Below are positions 6,862 to 14,722 of a stretch of 64,000 bases of DNA, piece by piece (positions within the stretch are counted from its first letter, which is position 1; each line of letters opens with the position of its first letter). Position numbers and translations under genes: made by a program. The stretch is from JAJECS01 sp965262745 (GTDB taxonomy: Bacteria > Chloroflexota > UBA11872). The stretch covers positions 1,178,001 to 1,242,000 of the forward strand of contig OZ253558.1 in NCBI GenBank assembly GCA_965262745.1, read 5' to 3'. Below the pieces are notes generated by a model. It searched no databases. It was not told the origin of the DNA and saw only the letters and a list, made by a program, of their open reading frames with translations.

Positions 6862-8037
6862 CTAGGCAATGGCGTCCAGAAAGTTGACGTAGACGCGCTG
6901 GTGCTCCCAGAGCAGGCGGTCGGTGCCCATCCACATCCACTCCTGCGGCGTGAAGTAGGCCGACACGTCGGCCTCGGAACCGACGCGGCCGACCCATTGC
7001 AGCCAGTGCAGGTTGTCGGATTGCATCAGCCAGTGGGCGATCTCAACGAGCTCGGGATCGCCGGTCATCCGGGCCGCGCCGTAGGCCACGCTCATGAGGC
7101 GATAGATGGCCTGCTGCGCGTGGTTGCCGAGAAAGAACTCGAGGCCGCCGCTTTCTCCCGCCCAAGTCGTCGGAAACGGCGAGAGCGGCAGGTCGTGCAC
7201 CTCGCGGTTGGGAGCCTGCATGGCCTCGCTCGGGGTGATGCAGGTGACGCCTTGCCGTGCGAGCGCCTGCGGCAAGGCTTCGAGGAACTCGAAGATCCCG
7301 GTATCGCGATTGTGATGTTCGCCGAACGTCTCAAAGTCCCAGGCAAGCAGTACGAATTCACCCGGCGCCTCACGGATCCACTGGGCATAGGTATCGGCCA
7401 TGATCGGCCAGCGATCCCAACTCCGGTTCGAGAAGCGATAGCCGACGTCGTCGCTGAGGGGAAAGTGCCGGGGCAGTATCTTCAGCGAGCCGCCGTCGTA
7501 GTTGTAGCAGTGGGTGGACTCGCGCCACTGCATGACCCAGCCGCGGCCGTCGACGAACGTTCCCTGATAGCCGGCCGCTTGCAGCGCGCGATAGATGTCC
7601 GCGGACATGAGCATTTCGGTCGTGTCCGCCACGACCGGCTCGACCCCGAATGCCTTGGCCGCGCCGGAGCGGGCCAACTCCATCTGGGCCGCGAACGTCG
7701 GCAGGTCGATCAGCATGGTCATGGCGTGATGGGGCTCGACCGCCACGAGCTCCGCTCGCGGATGCGCCACAAGCCCCTGCATCTCTTCCAGCAGATCGGG
7801 CGCCCACGACTCGAATTGGTTGACCGTGGCGAGCGGCACGCCCAGCGCCAGCGTCAGGCCCTCGTCGAGCAGCCGGCGCCAGATGGGCAGCGCGGGTTGG
7901 TAGCACCAGCGCGCGACTTTCTGGAAGTAGTGCTGGTTGAGGTCGTGGTCGAACATGCGCCGCGCCAGATCGTCGGCGGGTGCGCCCCGGGGCAGGGCAA
8001 CCGCCGGCAGCCGCACGCGGCGGGGCTGGTGCAGCAC
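6862..8037 (-). CDS. Glycoside hydrolase family 57-like protein
   Basis: A 391-residue protein with GH57 landmarks: 'HQPRRVRLP' at the N-terminus (region 1), the 'TTEMLMSADIYRALQAAG' segment, 'LPRHFPLSDDVGYRFS', and 'AWDFETFGEHH' near residue 236, where the Asp corresponds to the catalytic acid. At the position of the usual nucleophile in 'xEGxx' the sequence reads 'FVDGRGW', so the family Glu seems replaced by Asp. The GTG at 8037 leaves the HQP motif almost at the N-terminus. Nine more in-frame codons upstream ('AKHLVIYTV') fit the family start and are preceded by CTG at 8064, with GGGGAG at normal spacing; the real start is probably that CTG. It lies between two GT4 genes and likely remodels or branches alpha-glucan. 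Confidence 0.82.
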   Translation of the reverse strand: MLHQPRRVRLPAVALPRGAPADDLARRMFDHDLNQHYFQKVARWCYQPALPIWRRLLDEGLTLALGVPLATVNQFESWAPDLLEEMQGLVAHPRAELVAVEPHHAMTMLIDLPTFAAQMELARSGAAKAFGVEPVVADTTEMLMSADIYRALQAAGYQGTFVDGRGWVMQWRESTHCYNYDGGSLKILPRHFPLSDDVGYRFSNRSWDRWPIMADTYAQWIREAPGEFVLLAWDFETFGEHHNRDTGIFEFLEALPQALARQGVTCITPSEAMQAPNREVHDLPLSPFPTTWAGESGGLEFFLGNHAQQAIYRLMSVAYGAARMTGDPELVEIAHWLMQSDNLHWLQWVGRVGSEADVSAYFTPQEWMWMGTDRLLWEHQRVYVNFLDAIA

Positions 8038-8110
8038 CGTGTAGATGACCAGGTGTTTGGCCAGAGTTCGTCAACTCCCCGGCCGACGTCGGCAGTCGGC
8101 CTGCGTGATG

Positions 8111-9409
8111 CTACAGCCCGCGCAGCCCCTGCCGCCGCGCGGCCAGCTCCAGCTTGCTCAGCAGCAGCGGCAGCAGCGCGTCCCACGTGTGCAGCCGCGC
8201 CGTCTCCCGCGCACCGGCTCGGATCCGCTGCGCCAACTCGGGATCGTCACGAAGCCGGAGCGCCACCTGCTCGATCTCCTCCGGGTCGCCGGCGGTGTCG
8301 AGGATGACGGCGTTGCGCAGGGAAATGGCGTAGTCCTCCCCGGTTGACCCGACGTAGGCAACCCCGCCCGCCGCCATGGCCTCGAGGCCGACCAAGCCGA
8401 AGGGCTCGTAGCCGCTGTTGGCGAGCACGCCATCCGCGGCGGCGTAAAGCACCGGCAAGACGGCGTCGGGAAGGAAGAAATCGATGTTGAGCACCGCAGC
8501 CTCCGGATCGGCAGCGGCGAGGGCCGCCGCGATGCCCTCGACCGACCGATCGTCGGTGTGCACGTCCACCGACTGGAGCCCGCGCCACGCCATGTGGCCG
8601 TATACCTCGGAGGCATGCGCTTCCAACTTCCCGCCCTTCATGACCAAGCGGGCCGACACGCCGCCTTCGCGCAGGCGGTGCAAAGCCTCGACCGCGGCCA
8701 GCCAGCCCTTGTCCGGGTCCATGCGCCCGAGCTTGAAGAACCAGGGCCCAGTCCCAATGGCGGCGCGAATGGCGTCACGCGCCTCGACGCCGACGGGCTC
8801 AAGCAGCTCCGACGGGATACCGTTGGGAATCACCTGCGGGTTCACGCCGTGGGACCACATCTGGGCCTTTACGTAGCGGGATACTGCGGTGAATTGCGCC
8901 ACGTATCCCAACCGATCCCAGTTGATGCGGTGGAAGGACATGTCGTTGTTGGCGTTCCAGAGCAGGACGGCTGCGTCGCGAATGCCCAGGAAGTACAGCG
9001 AGTCGCTGAGCCGGGCAAGGGCGTCGGCGGTGTGCCATTCCTCGGCAATGACCGCCACGCGCCGCCCGGCGCCGAGGGCCGGCTCGACGATGGCTTGCGT
9101 GACAAAGGCTGGCACCGAATCCTGGTAGTCATGAACCTTCGCGACCTCGTCGGCATAGGCGCCTTCTGGATGCGAGGCGCTGATCCATTGGCACCAGCGA
9201 TGGAGATGCAGCCGGCCGTCCTCGCGCGTTTCCGTGCCGGGCAGGCTCGGATCGCCGACGAAGATCAGGTGCGTGTCGAAGCCGTGCTTGGCAAGCGCTC
9301 GGGTCAGTTGGGCGACGCGCACGCCCAGGCCACCGGCCTGCGCGTAGGGTTGGTCGGGTCCTTCGAAGGACAGGAAGACGAACTCAAGGTCGTCAGGAGT
9401 GAATGACAT
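8111..9409 (-). CDS. Glycosyltransferase family 4 protein, first gene of the GT4-GH57-GT4 operon
   Basis: A GT-B-type transferase of about 433 residues from the ATG at 9409. 'LEFVFLSFEGPD' and 'AQAGGLGVRVAQLTRALAKHG' form the N-terminal glycine-rich loop region, and 'YEPFGLVGLEAMAAGG' near residue 335 is the donor-site signature. 'LGRMDPDKGW' matches the start of the C-terminal Rossmann domain. In-frame starts at 9454 and 9526 would add a low-complexity, non-conserved leader and, in the latter case, overlap murJ; hence 9409 is preferred. It is divergent from murJ. The two GT4 proteins and the GH57 protein probably act on one glucan. Confidence 0.85.
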   Translation of the reverse strand: MSFTPDDLEFVFLSFEGPDQPYAQAGGLGVRVAQLTRALAKHGFDTHLIFVGDPSLPGTETREDGRLHLHRWCQWISASHPEGAYADEVAKVHDYQDSVPAFVTQAIVEPALGAGRRVAVIAEEWHTADALARLSDSLYFLGIRDAAVLLWNANNDMSFHRINWDRLGYVAQFTAVSRYVKAQMWSHGVNPQVIPNGIPSELLEPVGVEARDAIRAAIGTGPWFFKLGRMDPDKGWLAAVEALHRLREGGVSARLVMKGGKLEAHASEVYGHMAWRGLQSVDVHTDDRSVEGIAAALAAADPEAAVLNIDFFLPDAVLPVLYAAADGVLANSGYEPFGLVGLEAMAAGGVAYVGSTGEDYAISLRNAVILDTAGDPEEIEQVALRLRDDPELAQRIRAGARETARLHTWDALLPLLLSKLELAARRQGLRGL

Positions 9410-9517
9410 GCGCCGGGCCGACGCCTCGCAGCTTGCAGGGTGTGGTGTCGTCATAGTAGCGGCGGGCAGGGGCTTGCGATGCCCCTGTAGCGGCGGAGGG
9501 CGAGCGCCGGTGTCACG

Positions 9518-11149
9518 GTGATCCAACCGCGCGAGGAGACCTCCCAGCCGTCGAGCGAGGCGCTGGGCGCCGGCGTCGGCCGGGCGGCGTCAATCGTGAT
9601 CGCGTCGATATTGGCCAGCCGATTGCTGGGATTCGTGCGCCAAGCCGCCATCAATGCCGAGTTTGGCGTGGAAGCCGAAGCGGACGCGTGGTTCGCGGCG
9701 TTTCGCATTCCCGACTCGATCTTCATGTTGCTGGCCGGCGGCGCGCTGCTGTCCGCGGTGATCCCGGTCTACGCCGAGGTGCGCGCGCGTGGCGACCGGC
9801 AAGCGCTCGCCCGCTTCGTGGGCCGCATCGGCGGCCTGGTCGCCGCGGCCACCGCGATCGCGGCGGGGCTCGGCGCCCTGTTCGCCGATCCGCTGATGCG
9901 CCTGGTAGCGCCGGGATTCTCGGAATCCACCGTCGCGCTGGCGGCCGATGCGGCGCGGTGGCTCATGATCTCGCCGGTAATTCTGGGCGTCAGCGCCGTG
10001 GCGAAGTCGGCGCTGCAGGCCGAACGCTCCTTTACGCTCCCGGCGCTGAGCCCGGTGCTCTACAACCTGGGAATCATCGCCGGCGCGCTGGGGCTGGCGC
10101 GCGTATTCGGCCTCACCGGGCTGGTGTGGGGCACGCTGATCGGCACGGGCCTGCACCTGCTGGTGCAGACGCCTGGACTTCCCGCCATCCTCGCCGCGCG
10201 CGACGCCAAGACGCGCTGGTCCGAGTTCATGACCTGGCATCCCGGCGCCGCGCTGGCCGATCCGGACGTGCGCAAGGTCATCCGGTTGATGGTGCCGCGC
10301 ATGCTCGGCGTGGCCGTCCTGCAGGCCAGTCTGGTCTACATCAATATCCTGGCGTCGCTCCAGGGTCCGTCGGCCGTGGCGGTGCTGAACAACGCGTTTC
10401 TGCTCATGTTGCTGCCGCTGGGCGTGTTCGCCATGGCGCTGGGCGAGGCCGCGTTACCGGATCTGGCCCATCGCTGGATCAGCGGCGATCGCGTCGCGTT
10501 CGCTCGCCGCGTGCGCGGCGTGGGCCGCCATGTGCTCTTCCTGAGCGTGCCGGCGGCCGTTGTGCTGGCCGTGCTGGCGGAACCAATCGTGACCGTGGCA
10601 TTCGAGCGAGGTGACTTCGATGCCCGCGCCACCGAGCTCACGGCCAGCGCGCTGCGGTTCTATGCCGTGGGCCTTGTCGGTCACGCGGCGGTCGAGGTGC
10701 TGGTGCGTGGCTTCTTCGCCATGCACGACACGCGCACGCCGGTGGCCGTCGGCGCAGCTTCGCTGGTGCTGCATATGGTGCTGTCGTGGGCTCTCTCACT
10801 GAGCATGGGCAACGCGGGCATCGCCCTGGGGCTGTCGATCGGCGTGCTCGTCGAGGCGGTGGCCTTGGTGGTCGTCCTCCGCCGTCGCGGCGGCGTTGTC
10901 ATTCACGGCGGCGACGCGCGCTGGCTGATGAGCATCGGGCTGGCAGCGGCGCTGATGGGCGCGGCAATCGGCGGGCTGCGGCTCGCGACCTGGCCGCCGG
11001 GAGACGGGCCGGCGGCCGTCGGCTGGTTGGCGGCCTACCTGACAACGGCGATCATGGTGTACGCGGGCGCCGCTCGCCTCATGCGCAACCCCGAGCTCGA
11101 TGAAGTCGTGCGGCAGGTCGCCGGACATCTCCGCCGCGCCGATCGCTGA
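9518..11149 (+). CDS. murJ: Lipid II flippase MurJ
   Basis: A 543-residue polytopic membrane protein of the MviN/MurJ branch of the MOP exporter superfamily, which moves the peptidoglycan precursor lipid II across the cytoplasmic membrane. The N-terminal 'ASRLLGFVRQAAINAEFG..AEADAWFAAFRIPD' is the strongest MurJ signature (S-R-x-L-G-x-x-R, then A-D-A-F/W). The essential arginines of this stretch and 'GALLSAVIPVYAE' are visible. About 14 hydrophobic segments follow. The start is GTG at 9518. The gene ends 12 bases before lepA, so they may be co-transcribed. Confidence 0.93.
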   Translation: MIQPREETSQPSSEALGAGVGRAASIVIASILASRLLGFVRQAAINAEFGVEAEADAWFAAFRIPDSIFMLLAGGALLSAVIPVYAEVRARGDRQALARFVGRIGGLVAAATAIAAGLGALFADPLMRLVAPGFSESTVALAADAARWLMISPVILGVSAVAKSALQAERSFTLPALSPVLYNLGIIAGALGLARVFGLTGLVWGTLIGTGLHLLVQTPGLPAILAARDAKTRWSEFMTWHPGAALADPDVRKVIRLMVPRMLGVAVLQASLVYINILASLQGPSAVAVLNNAFLLMLLPLGVFAMALGEAALPDLAHRWISGDRVAFARRVRGVGRHVLFLSVPAAVVLAVLAEPIVTVAFERGDFDARATELTASALRFYAVGLVGHAAVEVLVRGFFAMHDTRTPVAVGAASLVLHMVLSWALSLSMGNAGIALGLSIGVLVEAVALVVVLRRRGGVVIHGGDARWLMSIGLAAALMGAAIGGLRLATWPPGDGPAAVGWLAAYLTTAIMVYAGAARLMRNPELDEVVRQVAGHLRRADR

Positions 11150-11161
11150 ATAGAATCAGGC

Positions 11162-13012
11162 ATGAATACCGGCAACGAACTCGATCAAGCGCACACGCGC
11201 AACTTCTGCATCATTGCGCACATCGACCACGGCAAATCCACGCTGGCCGATCGCATGCTGGAGCGCACGGCCACGCTGACCCCGCGCCAGATGCGCGATC
11301 AGGTGCTGGATTCCATGGACCTGGAGCGCGAGCGTGGCATCACCATCAAGGCGCATCCGGTGCGCATGCAGCTGGACCTGGATGGGGCCGCCTACACGCT
11401 CAACCTCATCGACACGCCGGGACACGTGGACTTCAGCTATGAAGTCTCGCGCGCCCTGGCCGCCTGCGAGGGCGCGGTGCTGTTGGTGGATGCCAGCCAG
11501 GGAATCGAGGCCCAAACCCTGGCCAATGCCTACGTGGCGGTGGAGCACGATCTGACCGTGATTCCGGTCGTCAACAAGATCGACCTGCCGACCGCCCGAG
11601 CGGACCTGGTGGCTCAGGAGGTGGCGGATTTTCTGGGCACGAGCCTCGATGACGTGTTGCGGGTCTCCGCCAAATCCGGCGCCGGGGTCGACGACCTGCT
11701 GCGCAGAATCGTCGAGGCCGTCCCGCCGCCCGGCGGTGAGCCCGACGCCCCGCTCCGGGCGCTGGTGATCGACTCGAGCTATGACCAGCACCGCGGCGTG
11801 ATGGCGAGCGTGCGGGTGTTCGATGGGTCGCTGCAGCGGCACGACCGGCTGCGCCTCATGCAAGCCGGGACGCGGGCGGAGGCGGTCGAGACCGGGGTGT
11901 TCGCGCCGGCGGCCAGCGCCCGTGAGGAGCTGACGACCGGCCACGTGGGCTACGTGGCCACGGGGCTCAAGGAAGTTCGCGAGTGGCCGGTGGGCGACAC
12001 GGTGACCCACGAGCATTCACCGGCCTCGCGGCCGCTGCCTGGATACCGCACGCCCAAGCCGCTGGTGTTTGCCAGCCTGTACTCAACCGATCCCGAGGGA
12101 TTCACGGCGCTGCGCGAGGCGCTGGATCGCCTGCGGCTCAGCGATCCGGCGATCGTCAGTCAACCGGAACAGTCCGCGGCGCTCGGTTTCGGATTTCGGT
12201 GCGGCTTCTTAGGCGTGCTGCATATGGACATCGTGCGGGAGCGGCTGGAGCGCGAGTATGAGCTCGAGCTGGTGCTCACGACGCCGCAGGTCGAATACCA
12301 AGTCGCCACTCGCGACGGACGGGTGGTGCTGGTGGACAGTCCGGCGGACCTCCCGGATCCCTCGCAGATCGCGGAAGTGCGCGAGCCGTGGATGGTCGCC
12401 ACCATCGTGACACCCGAGGCCCACCTTGGCGCGGTGATTGAGCTCTTGCAGGCTCGGCGCGGCGAGCATCGACGGCTCGAATACTTGGATCCAACGCGCG
12501 TGCTGCTGGAGTACGGCCTGCCGCTCGCCGAGATGCTGACGGAGTTCTTTGACGCGCTCAAGTCGTCGACCCGCGGGTACGGATCACTCGACTACGCGTT
12601 TAGCGAGTATCGGGCGGGGAACTTCGTGCGGCTCGACATGCGGCTCAATGGGCAGGCAGTCGATGCGCTGTCGACGATCGTGCCTCGAGCCCGCGCCACC
12701 GAGATCGGCCGCGACTTGGCCTTGCGACTCAAGCGCGAGATCCCGCGGCAGCAGTACGAGGTCAGCGTGCAGGCGGCCGTGGGCTCGCGCATCGTGGCGC
12801 GCGAGACGGTGCGAGCGATGCGGAAGGACGTGCTCGCCAAGTGCTACGGGCGCGACGTGACGCGCAAACGCAAGCTGCTGGAAGCCCAAAAGGCCGGGAA
12901 GCAGCGCCTCAAGCGGGTGGGCCGGATCGACATCCCGCAGGAGGCATTTACCGCGGTGCTGCGATCGGGCGGCAGCGGCGGCAGCGGCGGGACGCGGCGT
13001 CGCCGAGCGTAG
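11162..13012 (+). CDS. lepA: Elongation factor 4 (LepA), ribosomal back-translocating GTPase
   Basis: A 616-residue translational GTPase. Present are the P-loop 'AHIDHGKST', the switch region 'ERGITIKAHPVRM', 'IDTPGHVDF', the 'NKIDLP' specificity motif, domain II, the EF-G-like domains and the LepA-specific C-terminal domain with 'RKDVLAKCYGRDVTRKRKLLEAQKAGKQRLKRVG'-type basic stretch ending in 'IDIPQEAF'. The tail after that is Gly/Ser-rich and lineage-specific. LepA remodels stalled ribosomes at the inner membrane face. Full length and all motifs intact. Confidence 0.96.
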   Translation: MNTGNELDQAHTRNFCIIAHIDHGKSTLADRMLERTATLTPRQMRDQVLDSMDLERERGITIKAHPVRMQLDLDGAAYTLNLIDTPGHVDFSYEVSRALAACEGAVLLVDASQGIEAQTLANAYVAVEHDLTVIPVVNKIDLPTARADLVAQEVADFLGTSLDDVLRVSAKSGAGVDDLLRRIVEAVPPPGGEPDAPLRALVIDSSYDQHRGVMASVRVFDGSLQRHDRLRLMQAGTRAEAVETGVFAPAASAREELTTGHVGYVATGLKEVREWPVGDTVTHEHSPASRPLPGYRTPKPLVFASLYSTDPEGFTALREALDRLRLSDPAIVSQPEQSAALGFGFRCGFLGVLHMDIVRERLEREYELELVLTTPQVEYQVATRDGRVVLVDSPADLPDPSQIAEVREPWMVATIVTPEAHLGAVIELLQARRGEHRRLEYLDPTRVLLEYGLPLAEMLTEFFDALKSSTRGYGSLDYAFSEYRAGNFVRLDMRLNGQAVDALSTIVPRARATEIGRDLALRLKREIPRQQYEVSVQAAVGSRIVARETVRAMRKDVLAKCYGRDVTRKRKLLEAQKAGKQRLKRVGRIDIPQEAFTAVLRSGGSGGSGGTRRRRA

Positions 13013-13134
13013 GCGTCGCACACTTTTGTCTAAGCAAAGAGGAACAATCAGCCTTTCTAGGTGAGTTTTGACCTAACAAACACCTGCGGTGCGGCAGCGG
13101 CGGTGCGCCCGGCCTAGCAGAGCGTCCCGCCTGG

Positions 13135-13143
13135 TGATATAGT
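13135..13143 (+). promoter_or_regulatory. Candidate extended -10 promoter for the nusA-infB operon
   Basis: TG-A-TATAGT (13135-13143) is a near-perfect extended -10 element 94 bases upstream of the nusA GTG, within the 225-base gap after lepA. No clear -35 is seen at the expected distance, which is common for extended -10 promoters. No rimP gene is present in this gap. Confidence 0.4.
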
Positions 13144-13237
13144 TTCGTTGAGCGGCCTGGCGGCGCAATCGGCGGACGTGGCCCGCTTTTCTTTATCTCT
13201 GGGGAGGGACCAGAACTTCTGGCCAAAGGAGGCGGCC

Positions 13238-14425
13238 GTGCGCAGCGAGTTCATTCTCGCCCTGCAGCAGCTTGCCGACGAGAAGGGCATTCAGGTCGAC
13301 GCGGTCCTCGACTCCCTTCGTACGGCCGTCGCGTCGGCCTACCTCGAGTCCAACACCGAGTACGACGACATCGACGTTGAGATCTCGCCGGACACCGGCG
13401 AGGCCACGATCTACGCCAACAAGACTGTCGTTGCCGAGGTCGCGGACCCGGTTCGCGAGATCGCGCTCAGCGATGCCCAGGCCTACGACGATACGGTCCC
13501 CTTGGGCGAGATTTTCCAGATTGACGTTACGCCGCCCAATTTCGGGCGCATCGCCACCCAGCGCGCGCGACAGGCCATGCAGCAGGCGTTGCGTGACGCC
13601 GAGCAGATGGAGGTCTACACCCAATTCATCGAGCACCAGGGCGAGATTCTCGTGGGGCGAGTGACGCGCGTGGAATCTCGCGGGGTATTCATCGAGTTGG
13701 GTCGGGCAGAGGCCATCATGCCCCTGGCCGAGCAGCTTCCCGGCGAGTTCTATCGCGTGGGGCAGCGATTGCGCGTGCTCTTGCTGGAGGTCGCCGAGGG
13801 CGGACGGGGCACGCAACTGCGCGTCTCACGCGGGCACGCGGATTTCGTGCGCCGGTTGTTCGAGCGCGAGGTGCCGGAGATTCAGAACGGCCTCGTGGAG
13901 ATCATGGGCATCGCTCGCGACGCGGGCGTGCGCTCGAAAGTTGCCGTGCGCTCGCTGCAGGATGGGTTGGACCCGGTTGGGGCCTGCGTGGGTATGCGCG
14001 GCACGCGCATTCAAAACATCCTTCGCGAGCTCGGTCAGGAGAAGGCGGAGATCATCGAATGGGCGGCCGAGCCGAGCGCGTTCGTGACGAATTCGCTGAG
14101 TCCGGCGCGGGTCCAGACCGTGCATATCAGTCCCACGGAACGCACGGCCGATGTCTTCGTGCACCCGGACATGGTGTCGCTGGCGATCGGCCGTGAAGGG
14201 CAGAATTCTCGCCTGGCCGCACGCCTGACCGGATTTCGCATCAACATTCGCGACGCGTCGGCGCCGGCCGAAGCGCGAGGGGTGGCGGCGCCCGACGAGG
14301 AGGGCGACGACGCAATTGCTTCAACGAGCGACGAATCGGACGAAATCGCCGACGAAACCGCCGACGGCACCGGGGAAGTCAGTGCCAGCACGGCAGGCAC
14401 CGCCGCAGGATCCGCGGAGACATAG
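13238..14425 (+). CDS. nusA: Transcription termination/antitermination factor NusA
   Basis: A 395-residue NusA: the N-terminal RNA-polymerase-binding domain begins 'VRSEFILALQQLADEKGI' as in the family, followed by an S1 domain ('GEILVGRVTRVESRGVFIELGRAEAIMP') and two KH domains ('DPVGACVGMRGTRIQNILRELGQEKAEII' and 'VSLAIGREGQNSRLAARLTGFRINI'). GTG 13238 is chosen because AGGAGG precedes it at six bases and it matches the family N-terminus; the longer frame from 13148 is spurious. The C-terminus is an acidic Asp/Glu/Ala/Thr tail instead of the repeats seen in E. coli. It heads the nusA-ylxR-infB-rbfA-truB-ribF cluster. Confidence 0.95.
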   Translation: MRSEFILALQQLADEKGIQVDAVLDSLRTAVASAYLESNTEYDDIDVEISPDTGEATIYANKTVVAEVADPVREIALSDAQAYDDTVPLGEIFQIDVTPPNFGRIATQRARQAMQQALRDAEQMEVYTQFIEHQGEILVGRVTRVESRGVFIELGRAEAIMPLAEQLPGEFYRVGQRLRVLLLEVAEGGRGTQLRVSRGHADFVRRLFEREVPEIQNGLVEIMGIARDAGVRSKVAVRSLQDGLDPVGACVGMRGTRIQNILRELGQEKAEIIEWAAEPSAFVTNSLSPARVQTVHISPTERTADVFVHPDMVSLAIGREGQNSRLAARLTGFRINIRDASAPAEARGVAAPDEEGDDAIASTSDESDEIADETADGTGEVSASTAGTAAGSAET

Positions 14426-14427
14426 CT

Positions 14428-14721
14428 CTGCGTCACGAGCCTCAGCGCACCTGCATTGCTTGCCGCACCAAGCGCTCGAAGCGCGAGCTTGTCCGGATCG
14501 TGCGGACGCCCACTGGGGAGATCCGGCTCGACCCGAGCGGCCGCGCGGCCGGGCGCGGGGCGTACATTTGCACCGACGAGGCCTGTTGGCCCACGGCGAT
14601 AGGGCGCGGCGCACTGGCGGCCCAGCTTCGCGTGACCATTCCGGACGAGACCATCGATGAGCTCGCCGATCAAATGACAGCCGCGCGCGAGCGGCTCCTC
14701 CTACCGACGATGGGCGGCTAG
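14428..14721 (+). CDS. ylxR: YlxR family (DUF448) RNA-binding protein
   Basis: A protein of about 98 residues between nusA and infB, the conserved position for ylxR. The full family motif is in frame: 'PQRTCIACRTKRSKRELVRIV' then 'DPSGRAAGRGAYICTDEACW' (residues C-x-x-C and G-R-G-A-Y-x-C). No ATG, GTG or TTG precedes the motif; the only ordinary start, GTG at 14500, would remove the CxxC. The start is therefore probably CTG at 14428, three bases past the nusA stop, or ATA at 14422 overlapping it. YlxR binds RNase P RNA or acts as a nucleoid factor in other bacteria. The stop is one base before the infB GTG, implying coupling. Confidence 0.82.
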   Translation: MRHEPQRTCIACRTKRSKRELVRIVRTPTGEIRLDPSGRAAGRGAYICTDEACWPTAIGRGALAAQLRVTIPDETIDELADQMTAARERLLLPTMGG

Positions 14722-14722
14722 C

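Noticed and set aside
6901..8307. Open frame of 468 codons on the plus strand across the GH57 and GT4 genes
   Set aside because: It is the antisense shadow of two convincing genes in GC-rich DNA and has no family features.
14500..14721. YlxR starting at GTG 14500
   Set aside because: It would delete the conserved RTCIACR segment, which is intact in the same frame upstream.
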